From the NCBI GenBank assembly GCA_000992395.1, contig LBUD01000004.1, positions 1 to 33,221 on the forward strand: a DNA stretch of 33,221 bases, read 5' to 3'. A program made the translations under genes and the position numbers. This document shows, piece after piece, positions 7,177-15,469 of the stretch; within the stretch, counting starts at the first letter, position 1; each line of letters starts with the position of its first letter. This DNA is from Parcubacteria group bacterium GW2011_GWA2_38_13 (GTDB lineage Bacteria; Patescibacteriota; Patescibacteriia; Buchananbacterales; GWA2-38-13). The notes beneath the pieces were generated by a model, which was not told where the DNA came from, did not search any database, and saw nothing but the letters and a program-made list of their open reading frames with translations.

Positions 7177-10011
7177 ATGCCAGAAAAATTTATCATCATC
7201 AAAGGCGCGCGTGAGCACAATTTAAAAAATATTGATGTAAAAATTCCCATTGATAAAATCACGGTTATCACGGGATTATCAGGATCGGGAAAGTCGTCTT
7301 TGGCGTTTGATACCCTGTATGCCGAGGGGCAAAGAAGGTATGTGGAAAGTTTGTCCGCGTATGCGAGGCAGTTTTTGGGCGTAATGAATAAGCCCGATGT
7401 GGATAAAATTCAAGGACTTTCACCGGCAATTTCCATTGAACAAAAATCTGTTTCAAAAAATCCACGGTCAACGGTTGGAACTATCACCGAGATATACGAT
7501 TATCTCCGGCTTTTGTACGCGCGCGTTGGCGTGCCTCATTGTCCGAATTGCGCAAAATTGATAACTCCTCAGTCAGCCGAAGAAATCGTGAAAATCGTTA
7601 TGCAGGAAAAAATAGGAACAAAAATTCAAATATTCGCGCCGGTTGTGCGCTCAAGGAAGGGCACGTATGAAAATCTTTTAAAAGATTTTCATCTAAAAGG
7701 ATTTGCTCGCGCGAGAATTGACGGAAAAATTATTGAATTGGAAAATTGGGAAAATATGAAGCTTGAAAAACAATACAAACATTCCATAGAGGTAATAATA
7801 GATAGGGTCGTGGCGAATAAGAGTATGGAAAGCCGTCTGAACGAAGCTGTTGAAACCGCTTTGGCATTGGCGCAAGGTTTGGTTGCGGTTGTAACAGGCG
7901 AGGGCAAGACGGTAAAAGAAAAAATATTTTCTCAGCACAATGCCTGCATTGTTTGCGGGGTATCTTTTGAAGATATGCAACCGCGGATGTTTTCATTTAA
8001 TTCGCCCTTTGGCGCGTGTTCCGAATGTCATGGCCTGGGAGTTTCAAGAAAATTTTCCGAAAACACAGTAATACCGGATACAAGCATTTCTGTTATGGAA
8101 GGCGCCATAAAGCCATGGCAAAATATTATTGACAGCTGGCGCAAGCATCAGTTGGAGGGTTTGGCCCGGCATTATCATTTTGATTTATGGCAATCCTGGA
8201 AAGAATTGCCGGAGAAAATTAAAAGCATTTTGCTCTACGGATCAAGCGACGCAATAAATTTTCATTGGGAATCCCATAGCGGCGACACATCATCAGAATA
8301 TAAAAGGCAGTTTGAAGGTGTTATTCCGCAATTGTACCGCTTGTATGAACAGACGGATTCGCAGTATCGGCGCGAAGAAATGGAAAAATTTATGCGAATA
8401 GGGCCTTGTGAAAAATGCCAGGGAAAGCGTTTGAAGCCGGAAGTATTGGCTGTTACCGTAAACAATAAAAATATTTGGGAAGCAACCGAATTGCCTATTA
8501 TTGAATTGGAAAAATTTATTTCAACGCTTGAGCTTGGAAAAACGAAAAAAGAAATCGCGCAAGGCATTGTAAAAGAAATTCAAAACCGAACCAGATTTCT
8601 TGTTGATGTCGGGCTTGATTATCTCACGCTGTCGCGCGAGGCAGCGACTTTGGCCGGCGGAGAAGCGCAAAGAATACGTTTGGCAACGCAAATCGGATCT
8701 GAATTGCGCGGAGTTTTATATATTTTAGATGAGCCGTCCATAGGGCTTCACCAGCGCGACAACCAGAAGCTTATTTTAACGCTGAAAAAATTGCGCGATA
8801 TCGGTAATACGGTCGTGGTCGTGGAACATGATGAAGAAACTATGAATGAGGCGGATTATATAATAGATCTCGGGCTCGGCGCCGGCATCCACGGCGGACA
8901 CGTGATTTTTGAAGGAAAGCCCGAGGATATAAAAAAATCAAAAAAATCATTGACCGGGCAATATCTGTCTAAAACGCGCTGTATTGAAATTCCGCACAGA
9001 CGTAAAAAAGCTTTTAAATTTTTAGAAATTATAGGCGCGAAAGAGCATAATCTGAAAAATATTGACGTGAAAATTCCTCTGGGAGTCTTCACGTGCGTGA
9101 CGGGCGTTTCGGGATCGGGGAAAAGCACTCTTGTCAATGATATTATTTACAAAGCGCTGTATAAAATTTTTTGGGCATCAAGCGAATTGCCGGGAAAACA
9201 TAAATCCATAAAAGGATACGGTGAGATAGATCAGGCAATTATTGTTGACCAGTCGCCGATCGGGCGCACGCCAAGATCAAACCCCGCGACGTATATAGGA
9301 GTGTTCAATTACGTCAGGGAATTATTTTCGTCAACTCGCGAAGCAAAGGCGCGCGGGTATAAGCCGGGAAGATTCAGTTTCAATGTGCCCGGAGGCAGGT
9401 GTGAGGAATGCGAGGGAGACGGAGTGAAAAAAATAGAAATGCATTTTTTGCCCGATATTTATATAACATGCGAAAAATGCAAAGGAACGCGTTTTAATGA
9501 AGAAACCCTTTCGGTGCAATTTAAAGAAAAAAATATTGCTGAAGTTTTAGCTATGACCGTTGAAGAGGCTCTTGATTATTTTAAAAATATTCCAAGGATA
9601 CACAATAAGCTTCAAACGCTTTTTGATGTTGGTTTGGGATATATCGCCTTGGGGCAAAGTTCCACGACATTATCCGGAGGCGAAGCGCAAAGAATAAAAT
9701 TAACAACCGAATTATCCCGCAAAGGAACAAAAAATATTTATATTCTTGATGAGCCGACAACCGGACTTCATTTTGAGGATGTGAAAAAACTTTTAACCGT
9801 AATTAACCGGCTTGTTGAAAAAGGGAATACCGTTTTAGTTATAGAGCACAATTTGGATGTTATAAAATCCGCTGATTGGGTGATTGATTTAGGACCGGAA
9901 GGAGGGGACAAGGGCGGGCGCGTGATTGCGGAAGGAAGCCCGGAAAAAATTGCCAAGTGCGCGAAATGGTCGTATACGGGAAAATATTTAAAAGAAGTTT
10001 TGAAAAAATAA
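7177..10011 (+). CDS. uvrA: Excinuclease ABC subunit UvrA
   Basis: DNA damage sensor ATPase that loads UvrB. The 944-aa product has the two-ABC architecture of UvrA: first Walker A GLSGSGKSS (about residue 32), signature LAGGEAQRIRLA and DEPSIGLHQRD; second Walker A GVSGSGKST (about residue 642), signature LSGGEAQRIKL and DEPTTGLHFED. Three Cys4-type zinc modules are visible: CPNC...CIVC region, CSEC...CEKC region, and CEEC/CEKC near residues 740-770. The start MPEKFIIIKGAREHNLKNI matches the family. The gene follows uvrB on the same strand; transcription may read through the inverted repeat. Its 3' end meets the terminator of the opposing metallophosphoesterase operon. Confidence 0.98.
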   Translation: MPEKFIIIKGAREHNLKNIDVKIPIDKITVITGLSGSGKSSLAFDTLYAEGQRRYVESLSAYARQFLGVMNKPDVDKIQGLSPAISIEQKSVSKNPRSTVGTITEIYDYLRLLYARVGVPHCPNCAKLITPQSAEEIVKIVMQEKIGTKIQIFAPVVRSRKGTYENLLKDFHLKGFARARIDGKIIELENWENMKLEKQYKHSIEVIIDRVVANKSMESRLNEAVETALALAQGLVAVVTGEGKTVKEKIFSQHNACIVCGVSFEDMQPRMFSFNSPFGACSECHGLGVSRKFSENTVIPDTSISVMEGAIKPWQNIIDSWRKHQLEGLARHYHFDLWQSWKELPEKIKSILLYGSSDAINFHWESHSGDTSSEYKRQFEGVIPQLYRLYEQTDSQYRREEMEKFMRIGPCEKCQGKRLKPEVLAVTVNNKNIWEATELPIIELEKFISTLELGKTKKEIAQGIVKEIQNRTRFLVDVGLDYLTLSREAATLAGGEAQRIRLATQIGSELRGVLYILDEPSIGLHQRDNQKLILTLKKLRDIGNTVVVVEHDEETMNEADYIIDLGLGAGIHGGHVIFEGKPEDIKKSKKSLTGQYLSKTRCIEIPHRRKKAFKFLEIIGAKEHNLKNIDVKIPLGVFTCVTGVSGSGKSTLVNDIIYKALYKIFWASSELPGKHKSIKGYGEIDQAIIVDQSPIGRTPRSNPATYIGVFNYVRELFSSTREAKARGYKPGRFSFNVPGGRCEECEGDGVKKIEMHFLPDIYITCEKCKGTRFNEETLSVQFKEKNIAEVLAMTVEEALDYFKNIPRIHNKLQTLFDVGLGYIALGQSSTTLSGGEAQRIKLTTELSRKGTKNIYILDEPTTGLHFEDVKKLLTVINRLVEKGNTVLVIEHNLDVIKSADWVIDLGPEGGDKGGRVIAEGSPEKIAKCAKWSYTGKYLKEVLKK

Positions 10012-10022
10012 ATTTAAAAAAA

Positions 10023-10047
10023 GAAGCCTTGATTTTATCAAGGCTTC
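10023..10047 (-). terminator. Rho-independent terminator of the reverse-strand operon
   Basis: GAAGCCTTGAT (10023-10033) pairs perfectly with ATCAAGGCTTC (10037-10047). On the minus strand it is followed by a run of seven T, so it ends the metallophosphoesterase transcript. On the plus strand there is no T-run, so uvrA termination here would be weaker. Confidence 0.8.
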
Positions 10048-10055
10048 AGGCTTAG

Positions 10056-10739
10056 CTAGGCCGTGAGAACTTTGCTGAAAACAATATCCCATGTTTTTGT
10101 ATCAATGGTAGCGAAAGATCTTTTTGGAATGCCGTTCATATCCACATCAAACGCGCCCGGATTGATGAGCGCCATTTTTCTGTTGACGTGGTAGAACTGG
10201 TGGTGAGAGTGCCCGAAGAGTGCGTAGCGCACGGTTCCAAATTTTTCTCGGATCCGATCTACAAGCTCAAACGGCATCACCTTTGTACGTTTGCCGGTAG
10301 CTGAAAAATCGCCCAAGATTTCATGTTTTAAAACCGTAGCGGCTTCGTCGCCATGCCTTAAGCGGTAGCGCTCAATGATATCAAGTATTTCCGCTTCCGT
10401 GGTTGGCGTCCCGAGATTGGATTTTAAAACATCAATGCCCAGGTAGTGATTGACATAGATGCGTAGTCCATTCAGTATCAGTACTTGCTGATCATTGTCA
10501 TCAAGCACATGCCAATTTGCCGGCAGATTTTTTATAACATCGTTAGAAATATCCTCATTGATTCTTGTGCGAATGACATATAGGGGAAGATACCCAAGCG
10601 CTCTGTGCCCAAAATGGGCGTTGGAAAGATCTCCGCAATGGATAATGCATTCGCAGTGCCTTCTCCACGCTTCCCTGGAAATAAGAGCGAGTTCTCTTTC
10701 GTGGCAGTCGTGCGTATCTGATACAATAAATAATCTCAT
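10056..10739 (-). CDS. Calcineurin-like metallophosphoesterase (YfcE/MJ0936 type)
   Basis: Metal-dependent phosphoesterase or phosphodiesterase. The two-metal motifs are in order: SDTHD (residues 7-11, DxH), HCGDLSN (GD), a following region with Asn (INEDIS in place of the usual GNCD), HEILGDFSATGK and FGHSHHQFYH (GHSH) near the C-terminus, then LINPGAF. Length 227 aa is longer than YfcE (about 184), with an insertion around residues 95-145. The natural substrate is unknown. It starts 22 bases after the zinc-ribbon gene and has a clear Shine-Dalgarno sequence (GAGGTG, 4 bases before ATG), unlike the plus-strand genes. It ends at a strong terminator. Confidence 0.85.
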   Translation of the reverse strand: MRLFIVSDTHDCHERELALISREAWRRHCECIIHCGDLSNAHFGHRALGYLPLYVIRTRINEDISNDVIKNLPANWHVLDDNDQQVLILNGLRIYVNHYLGIDVLKSNLGTPTTEAEILDIIERYRLRHGDEAATVLKHEILGDFSATGKRTKVMPFELVDRIREKFGTVRYALFGHSHHQFYHVNRKMALINPGAFDVDMNGIPKRSFATIDTKTWDIVFSKVLTA

Positions 10740-10750
10740 GTTTCACCTCA
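10740..10750 (-). promoter_or_regulatory. Shine-Dalgarno site of the metallophosphoesterase gene
   Basis: Minus-strand TGAGGTG at 10744-10750 with a short AAAC gap to the ATG. It is notable because almost no other gene in the window has such a site. Confidence 0.7.
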
Positions 10751-10761
10751 ATTGTGGGAAA

Positions 10762-11079
10762 TTACGTATTGTACGGTCGGCCAGTGCTTGCATCTATTCC
10801 GCACGGGCAAATCCCTTGGTCATCAAACACTTGATGGCACCTTGAGCATTGGTTGCCTTCGGGTGGCCATATATTTTGTTGCCAAGCAATTATTTTTGTT
10901 CCGCAGATTCTTTGCATAATCTCATCAATCCGATCCGGTTTCATACAGAATTCTGTCAATGGTACTATTACCACCTCGTTGCATTGCGCGCATCTCATCA
11001 GTCCCCGCGGCCTCTCCATTGTGCTCCAAAGCCCATCGCAATATGAACACATTCCAAGAGGTGTTTTTGAACAACTCAT
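10762..11079 (-). CDS. Small zinc-ribbon protein, function unknown
   Basis: 105-aa protein with four Cys pairs: CSYC (residue about 11), CAQC (about 31), CSRC (about 78) and CPCG near the end, consistent with two zinc ribbons. The middle section is helical. I do not recognise the family. It is the promoter-proximal gene of a two-gene operon with the metallophosphoesterase. It has a consensus promoter and a strong Shine-Dalgarno sequence, so it is well expressed by design. The ORF track's long plus-strand extension of uvrC over this region is a shadow. Confidence 0.75.
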   Translation of the reverse strand: MSCSKTPLGMCSYCDGLWSTMERPRGLMRCAQCNEVVIVPLTEFCMKPDRIDEIMQRICGTKIIAWQQNIWPPEGNQCSRCHQVFDDQGICPCGIDASTGRPYNT

Positions 11080-11084
11080 ACTTT

Positions 11085-11092
11085 CACTCCTT
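11085..11092 (-). promoter_or_regulatory. Strong Shine-Dalgarno site of the zinc-ribbon gene
   Basis: Minus strand AAGGAGTG lies 5 bases before the ATG at 11079, an almost ideal anti-SD match, in contrast to the SD-less plus-strand genes. Confidence 0.8.
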
Positions 11093-11130
11093 ATAAATGT
11101 TGAAAGAACTTACAAAATAACGCATATTTT

Positions 11131-11159
11131 ATTATACATTATTATGAATAAAATGTCAA
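11131..11159 (-). promoter_or_regulatory. Consensus promoter of the zinc-ribbon operon, overlapping the uvrC start
   Basis: On the minus strand, TTGACA (11159-11154), a 17-base spacer and TATAAT (11136-11131) match consensus fully. Transcription would start near 11124, giving a leader of about 45 bases. The -35 box lies inside the first codons of uvrC. The same AT block read forward gives TATTAT (11130-11135), a possible -10 for uvrC. Confidence 0.85.
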
Positions 11160-12742
11160 TAAATTTAAGCTGTTACAATTTGCCCGGCAAGCCAGGTTGT
11201 TATATTTTCAAAGATAAAAATAACAATATTGTTTACGTCGGCAAGGCGAAAAATTTAAAAAAGCGTATAAGCTCGTACTTTCGCAAAGATATTGTTGATC
11301 CAAAAACACAAAAGCTTGTGGACGGGATAGATTCTTTGGATTTTATTATAACCCCGGATGAAATCGCAGCGCTTTTGCTTGAATCTAAGCTCATCAAGCA
11401 GCATAAGCCGAAATATAATATTATTTTAAAAGATGATAAGAGTTTTGCGTATATTAAAATAACAAACGAGGAATTTCCGCGAATTGTCGTGGTAAGGGAA
11501 AAAAATATTCTATGGGGTGAAAAAAATTTGTTCGGCCCGTATATATCCGGCAATGCGCGCAGAGAGACTGTCCGTCTTTTAAATAAAATTTTTCTTTTGC
11601 GCGTGTGTAAAAAATTGCCAAAACGCGCTTGTATTTTATATCATTTGCATCAATGTTCGGCGCCTTGCATAAAAAAAATCAGCAGAGATGAATATTTGGA
11701 AAATGTAAAAAAAGCAAAAATGGTTTTATCTGGGGAAACGGGCGAACTCATACGGATTTTGGGCAATGAGATGAAAAATTTTTCAAAAAATGAGCAATAC
11801 GAATTGGCGAAAAATCGCAGAGACCAGATACTTGCGCTTGAATATATTTCTAAAAAACCCGGGATTGCATTGCGCAAGACCTATGATCAGGATGTTATAA
11901 ATTATATTATTGATAAAGATGTTGTATTCCTTCAGCTTTTTAATATTCATAAAGGCGTGATTTCAAATCGAAATGATTTTGTCATTGAGAATAATGAATT
12001 AGGAATTATGAATCATGGTTTTTTGAAAAAATTTATTCAACAATATTATTTTTCCAATGCTATCCCGCAGGAAATTATTATTCCGAAAGATTTTAGTGAG
12101 AAAAATTTAATAGAAAAATATTTAAAAATATTGGCAAAAAGGAAAGTAAAAATTACTGTGCCGAAAGCCGGCAGTAAAATTCAGCTTCTTAATGTATTGA
12201 AAGAAAATATTATTTCCAAACACGAGCTTGGTGAAAAGAATTTGGTTGAACTTCGTGATACTTTATTATTACCCAATTATCCTTTAGTGATTGAATGTTT
12301 TGATGTCTCAAATCTTGGAAATCAAAATATTGTCGGGTCTATGGTGCAATTCAGGGAAGGGAAGCCGGATACAAGCAACTACCGCAGATTTAAAATAAAA
12401 ACCGTGCAAGGGCAATCAGATTTTGATTCTATGAAAGAAATCGTGTACCGCCGTTATTATCGTTTAAAGATGGAAAAATCCCAGCTTCCTGATCTCGTGG
12501 TAATAGACGGAGGAAAGCCGCAGCTTACCGCAGCGCTTATGTCGTTGAAAGATCTTGGGCTTATAATCCCAACCATTGCCTTGGCAAAACAAGAGGAAGA
12601 AATTTATACTGCTGATGCAATGTTTCCAATACAACTTGCCAAAAATAATTCTGCGCTATTGATGCTTCAGCGCGTGCGAAATGAAGCGCACAGGTTTGCC
12701 ATTCAATATCATAGGTTATTGCGAAGTAAAAAAATATTATAA
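11144..12742 (+). CDS. uvrC: Excinuclease ABC subunit UvrC, lacking the C-terminal HhH pair
   Basis: Dual nuclease that cuts on both sides of the lesion. The GIY-YIG domain is at the N-terminus (GCYIFKDKNNNIVYVGKAKNL, then LLLESKLIKQHKPKYN). A UVR motif for UvrB binding is around residues 200-235. The RNase H-like domain carries ECFDVSNLG, QSDFDSMKEIVYRRYYR, LVVIDGGKPQL and NEAHRFAIQYHR, so both catalytic sites look intact. It stops right after RSKKIL, with no helix-hairpin-helix domain (532 aa against about 610 in E. coli). I chose the ATG at 11144 (11153 is possible); the track start at 10853 runs through the opposing zinc-ribbon gene. The start region holds no Shine-Dalgarno sequence. Confidence 0.95.
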   Translation: MNKMSINLSCYNLPGKPGCYIFKDKNNNIVYVGKAKNLKKRISSYFRKDIVDPKTQKLVDGIDSLDFIITPDEIAALLLESKLIKQHKPKYNIILKDDKSFAYIKITNEEFPRIVVVREKNILWGEKNLFGPYISGNARRETVRLLNKIFLLRVCKKLPKRACILYHLHQCSAPCIKKISRDEYLENVKKAKMVLSGETGELIRILGNEMKNFSKNEQYELAKNRRDQILALEYISKKPGIALRKTYDQDVINYIIDKDVVFLQLFNIHKGVISNRNDFVIENNELGIMNHGFLKKFIQQYYFSNAIPQEIIIPKDFSEKNLIEKYLKILAKRKVKITVPKAGSKIQLLNVLKENIISKHELGEKNLVELRDTLLLPNYPLVIECFDVSNLGNQNIVGSMVQFREGKPDTSNYRRFKIKTVQGQSDFDSMKEIVYRRYYRLKMEKSQLPDLVVIDGGKPQLTAALMSLKDLGLIIPTIALAKQEEEIYTADAMFPIQLAKNNSALLMLQRVRNEAHRFAIQYHRLLRSKKIL

Positions 12743-12764
12743 TTTTTTCCTGTGGATAAGTTAT

Positions 12765-12796
12765 TTGCGTAGGGGGGGGGTAAAATGTGGTATAAT
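12765..12796 (+). promoter_or_regulatory. Extended -10 promoter with G9 tract in the spacer
   Basis: TGGTATAAT (12788-12796) is an extended -10. A run of nine G (12772-12780) lies upstream, between it and a possible -35 TTGCGT (12765-12770). The present spacer would be 20 bases; loss of three G would give 17. The -10 is solid, the -35 weak. Confidence 0.6.
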
Positions 12797-12830
12797 AAAT
12801 ACATAATTTAAATAAATAATAAAAAAAATT

Positions 12831-15377
12831 ATGGATAACCCACAACTTAAGGTAAAGACAAAAATTTCTAGTCCCGGTGTGATTGTCGCTCATGTGTTTA
12901 TGATTACGCTTGCCGTGACAGTAGTCGCATTGCCGGGATTTTTTCTTGCCGCAGCTTCTTTTAGATTTAGTTTAACAAATACAAGCGCTCCGGCAACTTC
13001 TGTATCGCCGACCCCGGTAAAAACTCCGACCCCCACCCCGACGCTGATAGCCGGTAAAGTAAAGTTTTTGCGTGGTGATGCAAACAGCGATGGAAAAGTA
13101 AACATTTCTGATGCCATATATATTTTAAGAAATAAGAAATTATTAAGTACATTAAATAGGCCGGGTACGGCAATTGCCAAGGCAAATGCCGATCTTTTTT
13201 CTTGCCCCGAAAGCATGGACGTTGATAATAACGGCTTAATAAACGATGATGACGCGAAATATCTTTTAGCATTTCTTTTTCAAAACGGTAAAGCCCCTTC
13301 AGCGCCCGGCGCAACAGTTCTCGGAGTAGATCCGAAACCGGGAATATTCAGCTGCCGATGTTCTGATAATTCTTGTACCAAGGAAACAAAGGGTATGAAT
13401 AATTTTGCCATGATACAGGGAGGCGGAGGCAGTATCGGAGACCCGGAATGCAATGACGGAGTAGATAATGACGGCGACGGCGGATGCGATTCAATGGGAT
13501 GCACGGTTCGCGGAGTTCAATATCCGGCGGATCCTGATTGCGTGAATTCAGCATGGGATCAGGAAGACCCGCTATTACGTTCAAAAACCTTTGTAGAAAT
13601 CAGCCAAGGAGATGACTCTCCGGGTCTTATTTCTTTGGGGGATATAAATAGTGACGGTAAAATGGAGATAATTAAAATTTCTCAGGCAAGCAGCTGCCTT
13701 ATGGCTATTGATCCAATAACTGGCAGGGATTATTATGCACAAGCAAACCAATGGTGTGATCAAAGCAATCCATACGATAGGCCCATGGTGATTGATCTTT
13801 ATAATCAGGCAGGGGGTAAGGTAATCGCCCTTAAAAGCAATGATATGATGAGCGGCGGACAATCAATAGTTTTATATGATGCCGCAAGCGGGAAGGCAAA
13901 ATGCCGTTATACTCCGGCACAGTCTTTGGTCATGCCAATGAACGCTCCAATATATAATTATACCGCAGGGGATATTAATAAAGATGGGAAACAAGAACTT
14001 ATTGTATTAACCGCACGCGATTTTGAAACCGGCGTATTCGGTAATCCTGATTATTCCGTTAAAAGATATATAAATATTGATGTAGTCGAACCGGTAGGAT
14101 GTTCAAATATTCTAACTTTCAAAAGCCAAATGGTAGACTTTTATTCCCCTGAAGAAATACAGGATCCGCGGATGATGACAGTTGCTAATGTAGATAGCGA
14201 TAACCGTTTAGATATTTTAGTATCAAACACTTCGGGCGTGGTGAAATATTCTTTACCTTCTAGTGGCGTTATGACAGAGCAATTTTTAATGATGAAAGAT
14301 GCCTCGGGTAATACAATGCCAGCAGGTGGCGCAATACTGGGGGTAGCGGATTTCGATAGAGATTCAATGCAAGAATTTATTATCGGACAAGGGTGGGCGA
14401 CGTCCAATGAACCGGTATACGCTGTAAAATATACTACTACGCAATTTTCTGATCAGTGGGGAGGATCCTATAACGTTCTTAGATTATTATGGAAGATTGA
14501 TAATGTTTCTTCATGGTATGATTCTCGCATCGCTGATTTAGATAATAATGGCACCCTTGAATTGATTACAAACGACGGTAGTTTCATCAGTATATATAAC
14601 ACCTCTGTCGCAACGGGCGCAGCCATTACACCCATACAGGGTATGGAAACGAAAGGCGTAAATACTATGGTTATTGCTGACATGGATGGCGATGGCAGAA
14701 GAGACATTGTGACATTGGGATACGGGCTAGATCCTGAAGCGCCCATGTTCACCGGCAGCAAGATAATGGTATTTAACCTTTTGGGTGAAAAGATGGGCGA
14801 GCAATATCTTCCGGGTGATTCCATGAGTTTCAGTTTGTCAATTGCCGATATTGATAAAAACGGATTACTGGATATTGTTGTTGACGACGGGAACAGAATT
14901 TTTGTGACCGAGGTGAATTCATATTTTTATCAGGCAAAGCCAAGAGATGGCCATCCATGGAAATCGTATTTCTATAATTTCCAAAATTGGAATACTGCGA
15001 ATTCTTGTACGGTAAATAGCGATTGTGCGTACTCATTGGCTTGCGGTACATATACGTGTGTAAATTATCAATGCGTTAGGAATTATAGTGCATGTCCTGC
15101 CACACCTGTTGGCGCAGCATTTATGCGCGGTGATGTTGATAAGGATGGAAAATACAGCATTAATGATCCGGTTACAATTCTTTCATATCTTTTCCAGGGG
15201 AAGCCAAGTTTAACATGTTTGGATGCCGCGGATGTTGATGATAACGGTAAAGTAGATATGAGTGATGCCGTCTACCTGCTTGGGTATCAATTTCTAAGCG
15301 ATCCGTCGAGTCTCCCGGCTCCATTCAATGTTAAAGGCACTGATCCAACGCAAGACAATTTACCACCTTGCACATAA
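12831..15377 (+). CDS. Secreted or anchored protein with two dockerin-like modules and FG-GAP repeats
   Basis: Large surface protein (848 aa). A hydrophobic segment near residues 20-44 acts as signal or anchor, then a PTPVKTPTPTPT linker. A dockerin-like module follows (about 80-150) with two calcium loops, GDANSDGKVNISDA and MDVDNNGLINDDDA. A Cys/Asp module (CNDGVDNDGDGGCDSMGC...PDC) lies near 203-235. The middle (about 250-700) has FG-GAP/VCBS-like repeats with loops such as GDINSDGKMEI, GDINKDGKQEL, DVDSDNRLDI and DMDGDGRRDI, pointing to a beta-propeller. A Cys-rich stretch and a second dockerin-like module (GDVDKDGKYSINDP, ADVDDNGKVDMSDA) end the protein. No cohesin partner is in the window. 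Probable role: adhesion or surface assembly. Confidence 0.88.
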   Translation: MDNPQLKVKTKISSPGVIVAHVFMITLAVTVVALPGFFLAAASFRFSLTNTSAPATSVSPTPVKTPTPTPTLIAGKVKFLRGDANSDGKVNISDAIYILRNKKLLSTLNRPGTAIAKANADLFSCPESMDVDNNGLINDDDAKYLLAFLFQNGKAPSAPGATVLGVDPKPGIFSCRCSDNSCTKETKGMNNFAMIQGGGGSIGDPECNDGVDNDGDGGCDSMGCTVRGVQYPADPDCVNSAWDQEDPLLRSKTFVEISQGDDSPGLISLGDINSDGKMEIIKISQASSCLMAIDPITGRDYYAQANQWCDQSNPYDRPMVIDLYNQAGGKVIALKSNDMMSGGQSIVLYDAASGKAKCRYTPAQSLVMPMNAPIYNYTAGDINKDGKQELIVLTARDFETGVFGNPDYSVKRYINIDVVEPVGCSNILTFKSQMVDFYSPEEIQDPRMMTVANVDSDNRLDILVSNTSGVVKYSLPSSGVMTEQFLMMKDASGNTMPAGGAILGVADFDRDSMQEFIIGQGWATSNEPVYAVKYTTTQFSDQWGGSYNVLRLLWKIDNVSSWYDSRIADLDNNGTLELITNDGSFISIYNTSVATGAAITPIQGMETKGVNTMVIADMDGDGRRDIVTLGYGLDPEAPMFTGSKIMVFNLLGEKMGEQYLPGDSMSFSLSIADIDKNGLLDIVVDDGNRIFVTEVNSYFYQAKPRDGHPWKSYFYNFQNWNTANSCTVNSDCAYSLACGTYTCVNYQCVRNYSACPATPVGAAFMRGDVDKDGKYSINDPVTILSYLFQGKPSLTCLDAADVDDNGKVDMSDAVYLLGYQFLSDPSSLPAPFNVKGTDPTQDNLPPCT

Positions 15378-15396
15378 ATAACAAAAGATGAATTAC

Positions 15397-15426
15397 AAAA
15401 GCCCCGGGTTAGCCTCGGGGCTTTTT
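15397..15426 (+). terminator. Rho-independent terminator after the dockerin protein gene
   Basis: GCCCCG (15401-15406) pairs with CGGGGC (15416-15421), extended by a GG/CC pair, with A4 before and T5 after. Confidence 0.88.
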
Positions 15427-15469
15427 AGTTGAAAAATAAGAATATTTGTGTTATTGTATAAATAATTTT

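Noticed and set aside
10853-11143. Long N-terminal extension of uvrC in the ORF track
   Set aside because: It overlaps the opposing zinc-ribbon gene with its own SD and promoter, and family sequence begins only at 11144.
12751-12759. TGTGGATAA, a perfect DnaA box
   Set aside because: A single copy, with no cluster, no dnaA or dnaN and no AT-rich unwinding block recognised; likely chance.
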